DNA of 8,599 nt from Alphaproteobacteria bacterium (GCA_028822575.1 JAPKDN010000101.1:1-8599), one strand, 5' to 3'; shown: positions 1-6,461, counted from the first letter of the stretch. Numbers and translations are program-made. The notes: generated by a model from the sequence alone, not told the origin.

Positions 1-534
1 ACCGATGGAGCCGGCGCGTTGGAACAGTTGCGCGGGTTGGTGGATGATCTGAAACACCGGCATGTGATCATGCTGGGGCTGGGCGGCGCCGGTCTGGCGG
101 TTGCGGCCTATCTGGAAGGAAATGTAGCCAGCCTCAAGCTCGCTAACCGAACCGTGGAGACGGCTCAGGCGTTCGCAGAACGACTTGGTGGCAAGGTCAG
201 GGGTGTTCCCATGCCTCGCTCCTCGGCCGATCTGAGAGGCGTCAATTTGATCGTGAATTGCACCTCCGTTGGTTCTCAGGACGGTGATCAAGGCTCCTCG
301 CTGGGAGACAACAGCGAGACTTTGTTGGATGCGATGACTGATGACACCGTGGTGTACGACATTATTTACCAGCCCGCCGAGACCGAACTGCTCCGGCAAG
401 CCAAGGTGATAGGTTTGATGACACTGAACGGTCTTGGAATGAATCAGGATCAGGCTGTTATAGCGTTCGAAAAAGCCAACCCCGGACTTTTGAACCAGGA
501 TGACATCCGCGATGCCATGCAAGCAGTTGGCTGA
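1..534 (+). CDS. Shikimate dehydrogenase (AroE) homologue, 5' end cut off by the window
   Basis: C-terminal two-thirds of an AroE-family enzyme, which reduces 3-dehydroshikimate to shikimate with NADPH in the cytoplasm. The frame is open from base 1 and begins T-D-G-A-G, the second half of the NTDG motif whose Asp is a catalytic residue, so the true start lies upstream; the TTG at 19 is internal. Seen next: a Rossmann glycine motif (GLGGAG), an NRT NADP-binding motif, VNCTSVG, the YDIIYQP strand, and the substrate-binding C-terminal segment LNGLGMNQDQA, where the family has a conserved Gln. The catalytic Lys is outside the window. Odd: the residue two after NRT is not followed by the usual basic residue (NRTVET). 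It sits 7 bases before a SAF-domain gene and in the same run as a glycosyltransferase and CMP-sugar genes, which suggests a paralogue recruited to sugar or glycan metabolism rather than the housekeeping aroE. The family call is strong; the substrate is uncertain. Confidence 0.88.
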   Translation, partial: TDGAGALEQLRGLVDDLKHRHVIMLGLGGAGLAVAAYLEGNVASLKLANRTVETAQAFAERLGGKVRGVPMPRSSADLRGVNLIVNCTSVGSQDGDQGSSLGDNSETLLDAMTDDTVVYDIIYQPAETELLRQAKVIGLMTLNGLGMNQDQAVIAFEKANPGLLNQDDIRDAMQAVG

Positions 535-541
535 TTCTTAA

Positions 542-1045
542 ATGCCCATCACCCTGGTTCGCGAGACATCCGACATAAAGCTGCCTCGGGAAATCGCTGA
601 CGATTTTTGGCCGTTTTCGTTCAAACGAGTGATTGATGGGCCGATTGACCCAGTCCTGAATGAATTCGACGTGGTGATCGGAACGGACCAGCTTCGCGAG
701 CCTTCGCGCGTTGGCCCTGGCGCAAAGGTTGCCTTTCATTGCACGCATCTCGAGGCACTGGAACATCTTGTCTCATTCGGCTCCGGGGTGGAGATCCTGT
801 TCCAGCCGACCTTTCTGGCGCGGCTGGACCGCCATCGGGCGTTGCGAACGACACTCATCTCGGCAAGGGCTCTCGACGCAGGCCACCGGGTCACAGCGCG
901 GGATCTATTGACGGAAATTGGCGGCTTGGGAATGGCGGTGGCATTGGAAGCCACTGCTATCGGCCGCCCTCTGCTTTATGATCTGCCTTCTGGTTCCGCC
1001 ATAGATTTTGGCATGATCGGGGAACGTGGGAAGGAGCCGGCTTGA
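542..1045 (+). CDS. Small protein with C-terminal SAF (NeuB/antifreeze-like) domain
   Basis: A 167-residue soluble protein with no signal peptide or membrane segment. Residues from about 100 to 160 look like a SAF domain: a basic strand (RTTLISARALDAG), then RVTARDLL, a GLGM turn, GRPLLYDLPSG and a hydrophobic end. This is the layout of the antifreeze-like cap of NeuB, PseI and LegI synthases, where it closes over the active site and helps bind the acceptor sugar. Residues 1-95 I do not recognise; they contain no TIM barrel, so the protein is not a complete synthase. The gene starts at ATG 542, 7 bases after the AroE stop, with no clear Shine-Dalgarno sequence, which suggests coupled translation. 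Its TGA overlaps the TTG start of the glycosyltransferase. Possible roles are a subunit or regulator of a separately encoded NeuB-type synthase, or a binding protein for a related sugar acid. The domain call is from remembered motif shape. Confidence 0.6.
   Translation: MPITLVRETSDIKLPREIADDFWPFSFKRVIDGPIDPVLNEFDVVIGTDQLREPSRVGPGAKVAFHCTHLEALEHLVSFGSGVEILFQPTFLARLDRHRALRTTLISARALDAGHRVTARDLLTEIGGLGMAVALEATAIGRPLLYDLPSGSAIDFGMIGERGKEPA
1031..1036 (+). promoter_or_regulatory. Ribosome binding site AAGGAG fixing a TTG start
   Basis: AAGGAG lies 5 bases before the TTG at 1042. That TTG overlaps the preceding stop codon (TTGA), and the protein from it begins with the expected first beta strand of a GT-A fold. 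The site therefore supports TTG initiation for the glycosyltransferase, even though it lies inside the upstream coding region. Confidence 0.75.
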
Positions 1046-1722
1046 TAAGCGTTGTTTTGCGAGCCAAGAACGAGGCGTTCTGGATGGATCGTTGTCTGAC
1101 GGCGCTGCGCAACCAGCGAGTGTCGGACATAGACATCATTCTTGTGGACAATGAATCGACCGATGAAACGGTGTTGATCGCCAAGGCATACGGGGTGAAC
1201 GTGTGTTCGATTTCCCGCGACGATTTCTCCTATGGCCGGGCGTTGAACGTCGGCATCGACGCGGCGCGCCATGACGTGGTTGCGTTGCTCTCCTCACATT
1301 GCGTGCCGATTGACGAGCTTTGGGCGGATTATTTGTTGGCGCACCTCGGCAACGAAGGTGACCAAGATGTCTGTGGGGTTTATGGACGCCAGGAACCGAT
1401 GCCGGATACCAGCGCCGTCGATCGGCGCGACCTTTGGACAACTTTTCGTGACGAGCGGGTGCGTCAGAGGCGAGACTATTTTTTTCATAACGCCAATTCT
1501 GGGATCCGCAAATCGATCTGGAAAGACGAGCCCTTCGACGAGGAGATACGCGGTGTTGAGGATCGGGAATGGGGCAAGCGCATGATTCGGCTGGGGCATG
1601 AAATCGTCTATGAGCCGCATCTGAGAGTCTACCATCAGCATGGCATCCATCAGGGCCGCGACGAGGGCAGAGCCAAGCGGGTTGCCGAGGTGATCGATTA
1701 CATTCGCACGAGCGTGCCATGA
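1042..1722 (+). CDS. Family 2 glycosyltransferase
   Basis: A 226-residue cytoplasmic GT-A enzyme predicted to transfer a sugar from a nucleotide donor. It opens with a strand ending in RAKNEA, followed by IILVDNESTDET, the classic GT2 N-terminal nucleotide-binding region. Where many GT2 enzymes have a DxD metal site, this one reads LLSSHCVP; I recall this S-x-H-C pattern from a GT2 subgroup, along with YGRQEP, FFHNANSGIR and the acceptor-side EDREWGKRM (GVEDREW), all present here. The acidic ED pair is the likely catalytic base region. It ends in a YEPHLRVYHQHG motif typical of that subgroup. There are no membrane helices, so it probably works at the inner face of the membrane or on soluble acceptors. 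The TTG start is supported by a strong ribosome binding site, and the gene overlaps both neighbours by 4 bases. Donor and acceptor cannot be read; the adjacent CMP-sugar genes make a nonulosonic-acid-containing glycan plausible. Confidence 0.88.
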   Translation: MISVVLRAKNEAFWMDRCLTALRNQRVSDIDIILVDNESTDETVLIAKAYGVNVCSISRDDFSYGRALNVGIDAARHDVVALLSSHCVPIDELWADYLLAHLGNEGDQDVCGVYGRQEPMPDTSAVDRRDLWTTFRDERVRQRRDYFFHNANSGIRKSIWKDEPFDEEIRGVEDREWGKRMIRLGHEIVYEPHLRVYHQHGIHQGRDEGRAKRVAEVIDYIRTSVP

Positions 1723-2381
1723 CTGAAGCTCTTATCATCATCCCAGTTCTGGCCGCGTCACAGAGTACGGCTGCTATCCTGAAACCGCTGCGGGGTCCTT
1801 CTAGTTTGCAACGTACTTTGGCGGCGGCGATCGAGGATCTACCGGGCGCCAGGATCGTCGTAACCAGCGATAGCGACGCGGTCGCCGCCCAGGCGTGGGC
1901 CGGCGACAAGGGCGTGACGCTGATGGAACGAACCTCCGACTCCTATACTGGAGCCCTGATTGACGTTTTGGATGCGCACCCCGCCGATCATGTCGCCGTG
2001 GTCGAGGCAACTCACCCGTTTCGTCCGCGAGGCTTGATCCGACGTACGTTAGAGAACCTGATCGCCCGTGATCACCTGGACAGTGTGGTTTGCACGCGCC
2101 AATTTCGTGCTAATCTATGGCGTCTGGACGCGGGTAACGCGATCAGCGCGCTAGGCTCTGGCGGCGATCGTCGAGACGCGACCTATTTTCAAGAGATGGT
2201 TGGCTTGGCGTTGGCGACGCGCTCCACTCTCATCCGCGATGGTCGGCGGTTAGGGGACGCGGTGGGTTTCGAGGTCGTGGACCAGTTCTGGGCGCTGATC
2301 GATATCCAGGACGATGTAACCCACGGAGTGGCTGAGTTGGTCGCCGATCGATTGACGGATCTTAGGGATAGAACCGAATGA
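1719..2381 (+). CDS. Degenerate cytidylyltransferase-fold protein (CMP-sugar synthetase paralogue)
   Basis: A 220-residue protein homologous to the gene that follows it. Both share the segment R-S-x-L-I-R-x-G-R-R-x-G near the C-terminus (here RSTLIRDGRRLG), a VTxDS strand (VTSDSDAV), and an acidic DIxD segment near the end (LIDIQDD, compared with GIDIHDA). In the N-terminus the nucleotide-binding signature of CMP-sialic-acid-type synthetases, A-R-G-G-S-K-G, is replaced by IIIPVLAASQSTAAI, with no Arg, no GG pair and no Lys. The QPT motif is replaced by EATHPFR. The frame is open and intact with no stop, so the protein is probably made. It is more likely a pseudoenzyme, regulator or heteromeric partner of the neighbouring synthetase than an active enzyme; a changed nucleotide specificity is the alternative. 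ATG 1719 overlaps the previous stop (ATGA), and the end overlaps the next start (ATGA), which fits tightly coupled expression. Confidence 0.72.
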   Translation: MTEALIIIPVLAASQSTAAILKPLRGPSSLQRTLAAAIEDLPGARIVVTSDSDAVAAQAWAGDKGVTLMERTSDSYTGALIDVLDAHPADHVAVVEATHPFRPRGLIRRTLENLIARDHLDSVVCTRQFRANLWRLDAGNAISALGSGGDRRDATYFQEMVGLALATRSTLIRDGRRLGDAVGFEVVDQFWALIDIQDDVTHGVAELVADRLTDLRDRTE

Positions 2382-3091
2382 ATGATTCCGGCAAACGCAC
2401 CATTGCCCTCATTCCGGCGCGCGGCGGCTCCAAGGGATTGCTTGGCAAGAACGTGCGCCCCATCGGCGGCAAACCACTGATCGCGCATTCGGTCGAACAC
2501 GCGCTGCAATCCGGCGTCTGTGACCGGGTTCTGGTGACCACCGATAGCGCTGAGATCAGGGCCGCCGCCGAGGCCGCCGGCGCCTGGTGTCCATTCCTGC
2601 GCCAGACGGGCCTGGCGGAGGACCTGACGCCGACGGAGCCGGTACTTACCGACGCGCTCGTCAAGGCCGAGGAAATTGATGGAGCCTTCGATATCGTGGT
2701 TTTTCTGCAACCGACCGACATTTTCCGCAAGCCTGAGTGGATCGCCCAAGCGGTTACCATGATGAAGGCGGATGACAGCTTGGAAAGTGTCTTCGTCGCC
2801 AACAAGACCCATAAGAATTTTTGGTACCGGGCCGAGGATGGTGAATGGCGCCGGGTCTTCGATTGGATGGCGATCTACGGGCCACGTCAGACCCGCACCC
2901 CGCTGTTTCGCGAAGATACCGGGCTTGCCAGCGCGATCCGTTCCTCGTTGATCCGTGAAGGTCGGCGGACTGGGCACAAAGTCGAAATCATCGAGATCGA
3001 CGATACCGCGTCCGGTATCGATATCCACGATGCCTTCGACTTTCATCTGGCGGAGACGGCGCTCGATTATTTCGAACGCAACGGCGAATAG
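2378..3091 (+). CDS. Acylneuraminate cytidylyltransferase family protein (CMP-sugar synthetase)
   Basis: A 237-residue cytoplasmic enzyme predicted to activate a nonulosonic acid (sialic, legionaminic, pseudaminic or related sugar acid) with CTP, giving CMP-sugar and pyrophosphate. Seen: the nucleotide-binding signature LIPARGGSKG at residues 11-20 with a following G-K-N (23-25), RPIGGKPLIAHSVEHAL, the LVTTDS strand, FLQPTDIFR at about 109-117 (usually LQPTSPLR), and the acidic segment GIDIHDAFDFHLAE near the end that corresponds to the metal-binding DIDTxxD region. Length is normal for the NeuA/PseF/LegF group. The ATG overlaps the preceding paralogue's stop; AGGGA at 2364-2368 is a weak ribosome binding site 9 bases upstream. 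This is the last gene of the left block; 86 or more bases follow before the next gene. The exact sugar cannot be assigned, so I give no symbol. Confidence 0.88.
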   Translation: MNDSGKRTIALIPARGGSKGLLGKNVRPIGGKPLIAHSVEHALQSGVCDRVLVTTDSAEIRAAAEAAGAWCPFLRQTGLAEDLTPTEPVLTDALVKAEEIDGAFDIVVFLQPTDIFRKPEWIAQAVTMMKADDSLESVFVANKTHKNFWYRAEDGEWRRVFDWMAIYGPRQTRTPLFREDTGLASAIRSSLIREGRRTGHKVEIIEIDDTASGIDIHDAFDFHLAETALDYFERNGE

Positions 3092-3227
3092 GGTTTCGCG
3101 GGTCTCGTAATGAACGCCGTTGCGTGGTTTCGGTCCTCCAGCCTTGTTTCCCGTTTTGACCGTGACCAGAGCGCTTCATGGGTTCCCACGAGAACAACCG
3201 ATGTGTGGATAGAATCGTCAATCATGC

Positions 3228-3232
3228 AAAGG
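3228..3232 (+). promoter_or_regulatory. Possible ribosome binding site AAAGG for GTG 3241
   Basis: AAAGG sits 8 bases before an in-frame GTG at 3241. The alternative upstream ATG at 3178 has no recognisable Shine-Dalgarno sequence. This is the reason for preferring the later start of the TPR-methyltransferase gene; the signal is modest. Confidence 0.4.
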
Positions 3233-3240
3233 TCTCCAGG

Positions 3241-4434
3241 GTGACGGATGGTGGAGAGAACCAGGATCCGCTTCGGGTAATCCTGGAGCAGGCGAAACAA
3301 GCCACGTCCCATCAAAACTGGGCCGACGCTGAACGTCTATTTCAACGGATTGCGCTGACCCGGCCGGAAACACCCTCCCACTGGCACAATCTGGCATTGG
3401 CGCGGACGCGGGCCGGATCGGCGGCGGATCGAGGTCATCAACGGCGCGCGGTTTTGTTAGCGCCCTGGGAGCCAAGATATCTCAATAACCTCCTAGTTGG
3501 TGAAGCGGTGGGGCTGGCGGGACGGGTAAATTCCTGGTTGTTGTCCCTTGCGCCAGATCACGCCAGGGCATTGGTGGATCAGGCATTCCATCATTTAAGG
3601 ACCGCCAAGGTCGAACCGGCGTTTCGTGCCGCCCGCCGCGCGCAGATCGTCGATCCAAGCTTGGCCAACGCCGCCGGCCGCGCCGCCCAGGCGGCGCTCG
3701 CCGGCGGAAGGGTGGACGAGGCCCGGGCCTACTACCGACGTTACATCCGGCTTGATCCATCCGATCGCGTCGGCGTTGGACGAGATCTAGCTCGAGCGGG
3801 CGTCATTGAGACCGAGCAAGCGATGACCCCGGCGTTCGTCGCCGGTGTCTTCGATGGATATGCCTCTGATTTTGACGCTCATTTGACAGGCACGCTGCGA
3901 TATGTCGGTCCGGAGGTGCTCGCGAGGATGCTCGAGGCGCTCTCGGTCGGACGCTCCGAGCGTGCCATGGACCTCGGATGTGGTAGCGGTCTTTCTGGTT
4001 TGGCGCTGAGGCCTTTCGCGAACCATATCGTTGGGGTTGATCTGTCCGCCCGTATGTTGAAGCTTGCGGAAGAGCGCGATGTTTACGACCGACTTTATCA
4101 AGACGAGATCGTGGCTTGGCTGGAACGCTCCGAAGGCCGGTTCGGGATCGCGATGGCGGCGGACGTAACGTCGTATATTGGCGACCTCGCGCCATTTTTT
4201 CACGCGATCGCCAACGCGCTTGAGGATGGCGGTCTTTTGGCGATGACGGTGCATGAACAATCCGACGGCACTTTTGGCATCGTCGAAGGCGAGACCTACA
4301 GCCATTCGGAAATTTATGTCCAACACGTCGCGGCGGCGGCGGGCCTGAAAATAGAACGCCGGGAGCGCGGCGCTATGCGCGAGGAAAAAAAACAACCTCT
4401 AGCGACATTGTTCCTGGTGTTGAGCAAAACCTGA
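3241..4434 (+). CDS. TPR repeat and class I SAM-dependent methyltransferase fusion protein
   Basis: From GTG 3241 this is a 397-residue soluble protein. Residues 10-190 are alpha-helical TPR-like repeats (for example NWADAERLFQRIALTRPE and GRVDEARAYYRRYIRLDPS, each ending in the usual P around position 32). The segment VFDGYASDFDAHLTGTLRY is the linker typical of the COG4976-type predicted TPR methyltransferases. The catalytic domain has motif I MDLGCGSGLSG, with D244, and the acidic strand VGVDLSARML, with D267 binding the SAM ribose, followed by AMAADVTSYIGDL and the closing EDGGLLAMTVHE strand. TPRs usually bring a protein partner, so a protein or glycan-carrier methylation role is plausible but unproven. 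Start choice: ATG 3178 is also in frame and would add 21 residues, but it lacks a ribosome binding site and the extra residues show no domain. It stands 86-149 bases after the CMP-sugar synthetase and 61 before the oxygenase relic. Confidence 0.85.
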   Translation: MTDGGENQDPLRVILEQAKQATSHQNWADAERLFQRIALTRPETPSHWHNLALARTRAGSAADRGHQRRAVLLAPWEPRYLNNLLVGEAVGLAGRVNSWLLSLAPDHARALVDQAFHHLRTAKVEPAFRAARRAQIVDPSLANAAGRAAQAALAGGRVDEARAYYRRYIRLDPSDRVGVGRDLARAGVIETEQAMTPAFVAGVFDGYASDFDAHLTGTLRYVGPEVLARMLEALSVGRSERAMDLGCGSGLSGLALRPFANHIVGVDLSARMLKLAEERDVYDRLYQDEIVAWLERSEGRFGIAMAADVTSYIGDLAPFFHAIANALEDGGLLAMTVHEQSDGTFGIVEGETYSHSEIYVQHVAAAAGLKIERRERGAMREEKKQPLATLFLVLSKT

Positions 4435-4484
4435 TCCCGGTTTGACGAGCCCCACAAAGCTTGTGAAATCCTAGGGATCCCAAT

Positions 4485-4489
4485 GGAGG
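4485..4489 (+). promoter_or_regulatory. Surviving ribosome binding site GGAGG of the dead oxygenase gene
   Basis: GGAGG lies 6 bases before ATG 4496, which begins M-E-L-K-F-D-S, the expected first residues of the decayed oxygenase. A near-perfect ribosome binding site in front of a broken gene suggests that inactivation is fairly recent. Confidence 0.6.
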
Positions 4490-4495
4490 CGCGTC

Positions 4496-5114
4496 ATGGA
4501 GCTGAAATTCGACTCCTGCACGGACACGGTCACGCCTTAGCGACACAGTTCTATCTGTTTCAGCTTGATGAACCAGAGCGCCCGAACGATGCGTGAAAAC
4601 ATTGATCCTGGCCAAGGAACGAGACCATCCATGTGTCCGTCGCAGTAATATCGGCGGCTGGCACTCCAACGATGAATTGTTTGCATAGGATGACCGGGCT
4701 GTCACCGCATTGGGTGCGTTGCAAACCGTTGTGCTTTTGATGATCGGCGGGAGTTGTGACTTCCAGCTAGGCCTTGCTGGCTGGGCCAATGTGTCGCGCA
4801 AGGGTGCTTCTAACAAATGCCATACGCATCTGGGCTGTCAGGTGTCGGCGGTTTACTATGTCGAGGCGGGTACGCCGCCCAGCTAGGAAGAACCGGAAAG
4901 TGGCACTTTCGAATCTATCGACCCAAGGTCTCACGCCGAGATTTCGGCCCTACCGGGAGAGTCAATCGGGCGTCCAATGACGATCCAACCCCTCAACGGA
5001 CGGATGGTCCTTTTTCCAAATTGGCTCTATTATCAAGTCAAGCCATATCAGGGCGAGGCTGAGTGGATTTCGATTTCCTTCAACGCCCATATCTCGAACT
5101 TGGTTCGTACATGA
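4496..5114 (+). pseudogene. Decayed 2-oxoglutarate/Fe(II) oxygenase (TIGR02466/PF13759-like)
   Basis: No intact gene lies here, but a complete family member can be read across three frames. It begins at ATG 4496 (MELKFDS), meets TAG at 4538, resumes one frame over as QFYLFQLDEPERPNDA (4546-4593), meets TGA at 4594, and then stays in a third frame to TGA 5112. That last stretch gives RSNIGGWHSNDELF (from 4641), WANVSRKGASNKCHTH (to 4829), VYYVEAGTPPS, SIDPR, GRMVLFPNWLY and WISISFN, in the family order and spacing, interrupted by TAG at 4686 and TAG at 4884. The total of about 206 codons matches the roughly 200-residue family length. As I recall the family, active-site positions are also altered: HPG reads HLG, the distal Fe-ligand His in FPxWLxH reads Tyr (5031), and the 2OG-binding Arg before ISISFN reads Trp (5064). 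The living enzyme would have hydroxylated an unknown substrate. Its terminal TGA overlaps ATG 5111 of the oxidase gene, so the two were once coupled. Confidence 0.88.
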
Positions 5115-6418
5115 ACGCCACCGCCACGATACTCGCTCCCGAATTCAAAACCGATCCCTATTGGTGGGAGGCGGCGCGTCCGGACCACGAGGAAAAACGC
5201 GCGCTCCCAAACCATGCCGATATCCTTGTCATCGGCAGTGGATTCGCCGGCCTCTCCGCCGCGCTTGAGTTGAAGCGAAACGGAGTCGATGTTTGCGTGA
5301 TCGACGCCGAGGCCCTCGGCTGGGGCGCCAGTTCGCGGAATGGTGGGCATGTCTCGGGCGGGGTGAATATCGGCAAATCTAGTGGTCTTCCTACTAACAA
5401 AATCAACGCGATGATCGAGGAGGCCGCCGAGTCTTACAAACATTTGGAAGACGTAATCGCGCGTGAGGAGATCGATTGCTTCTACCGACGCTCGGGCCGC
5501 TTTGTTGGGGCGCATTGTCCGGGCGCATACGAAAAACTGGCTAAGCGTGTAGACGAATTGAACGCGCACGCGGATTCGGGTGCCGAGATGATCCCCCGGT
5601 CACGTCAGCACGAGGAAATCGACAGCGACTATTATTATGGCGGCATGAAGGTGGAATTGTCCGGGTGTCTGCATCCGGCGCTATATCACCAGGGGTTGTT
5701 GAAGGCCTGTCGCGCGGCCGAGGTGACGCTATGCTCTTACACAAGAGCCGGCTATATCGGTGGTAATGAAGGGGACTTCACGGTCGATACCTCCCGCGGA
5801 CGAATCACTGCCAAGCAGGTGGTGGTCGCGACCAACGGCTATACCGGAGAGGCCACGCCATGGCATCAGCAGCGGGTGGTGCCGGTTGCCAGCTATATCA
5901 TCGCGACCGAGGAAATCGGCGAGGAACAGGTGCGCGGCTTGTTTCCAAACCTCAAGGTCGTCGGCGATACTAAGCGGGTGCTTTACTATTATCGCCCATC
6001 ACCCGACCTAAAGCGGGTGATCTTCGGCGGACGGGCGAGTTTCGCGGCAAAGTCAGCCCTGAAAACCGCGCCGAGACTATACGAATTCATGTGCGGGGTA
6101 TTCCCACAACTCAGAGGTACGCGGATCACGCATGGTTGGAGCGGTAATGTCGCTTTTACCTATGATCGCGTGCCCCATATGGGAACCCAAAGTGGCATGC
6201 ATTATTGCCTTGGCTGTAACGGCAGCGGCGTGGTGATGATGACCCATCTTGGCCATCGCACGGCCTTGAAAATTCTTGGGAAAATCAACCGCGTCAGTGC
6301 GTTCGAAGCGGTGGAACTACCGTCCATTCCTTTTTATGGTGGCAATCCCTGGTTCCTGCCGATGGTTGGTGGCTATTATCAGCTCCGAGACTGGATCGAC
6401 CGGAGGTTCGCCGTCTAA
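5111..6418 (+). CDS. FAD-dependent oxidoreductase, DAO family (PuuB/OrdL-like amine oxidase)
   Basis: A 435-residue flavoenzyme predicted to oxidise an amine or amino acid to an imine, passing electrons to oxygen or a carrier. Seen: an N-terminal DPYWW typical of gamma-glutamylputrescine-oxidase-like proteins, the FAD dinucleotide fold DILVIGSGFAG (G42, G44, G47) with acidic D65 at the end of the second strand, GWGASSRNGGHVSGG at 70-84, a VVVATNGYTG strand, and the C-terminal FAD-binding region ITHGWSGNVAFTYDRVPHMG and CNGSGVVMMTHLG. No signal peptide or membrane segment. The frame is open from GTG 5063, but bases 5063-5110 encode the tail of the upstream oxygenase in another frame, so ATG 5111 is the ancestral start, making an ATGA overlap with it. 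No good ribosome binding site precedes 5111. Its neighbours are a PLP enzyme and an SDR, so it may act on an amino compound in the same short pathway. The true substrate is unknown. Confidence 0.88.
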   Translation: MNATATILAPEFKTDPYWWEAARPDHEEKRALPNHADILVIGSGFAGLSAALELKRNGVDVCVIDAEALGWGASSRNGGHVSGGVNIGKSSGLPTNKINAMIEEAAESYKHLEDVIAREEIDCFYRRSGRFVGAHCPGAYEKLAKRVDELNAHADSGAEMIPRSRQHEEIDSDYYYGGMKVELSGCLHPALYHQGLLKACRAAEVTLCSYTRAGYIGGNEGDFTVDTSRGRITAKQVVVATNGYTGEATPWHQQRVVPVASYIIATEEIGEEQVRGLFPNLKVVGDTKRVLYYYRPSPDLKRVIFGGRASFAAKSALKTAPRLYEFMCGVFPQLRGTRITHGWSGNVAFTYDRVPHMGTQSGMHYCLGCNGSGVVMMTHLGHRTALKILGKINRVSAFEAVELPSIPFYGGNPWFLPMVGGYYQLRDWIDRRFAV

Positions 6419-6449
6419 GGATGCGAGACCCGGCCTGGATAGAAACGCC

Positions 6450-6453
6450 GGAG
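6450..6453 (+). promoter_or_regulatory. Ribosome binding site GGAG for the PLP enzyme
   Basis: GGAG lies 8 bases before ATG 6462. The frame is open further upstream, to 6276, but that stretch overlaps the end of the flavoenzyme gene; this site and the family-like N-terminus (FDIPDNIAYLNCAYLSP) fix the start at 6462. Confidence 0.6.
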
Positions 6454-6461
6454 CAGGTTCG

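Noticed and set aside
1136..1909. Minus-strand open frame of 257 codons opposite the glycosyltransferase.
   Set aside because: Its product is rich in Arg, Ser and Pro with no domain, typical of antisense shadow; the + strand gene is secure.
2189..3046. Long open frame on the minus strand (285 codons) opposite the cytidylyltransferase pair.
   Set aside because: It lies opposite well-supported genes with clear motifs, has no family signature, and is an expected shadow in GC-rich coding DNA.
3178..3240. ATG 3178 as the start of the TPR-methyltransferase.
   Set aside because: No ribosome binding site and no domain in the added 21 residues; GTG 3241 has AAAGG at 8 bases. The choice is not certain.
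4442..4470. TTGACG at 4442 as a -35 box for the oxygenase/oxidase operon.
   Set aside because: No acceptable -10 box at 16-18 bases (GAAATC at best), so the promoter is not supported.
4686..4886. In-frame TAG codons at 4686 and 4884 as possible recoding (pyrrolysine or suppression).
   Set aside because: The same gene also has an early stop, two frame changes and apparent loss of active-site residues, so decay explains everything more simply.
4774..5062. Short + strand open frames inside the oxygenase relic that might be called hypothetical genes.
   Set aside because: They are out of frame with the conserved oxygenase motifs there and show no features of their own.
6276..6461. Upstream extension of the PLP-enzyme frame to 6276.
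   Set aside because: It overlaps the conserved end of the flavoenzyme in another frame, and ATG 6462 has a ribosome binding site and a family-like N-terminus.
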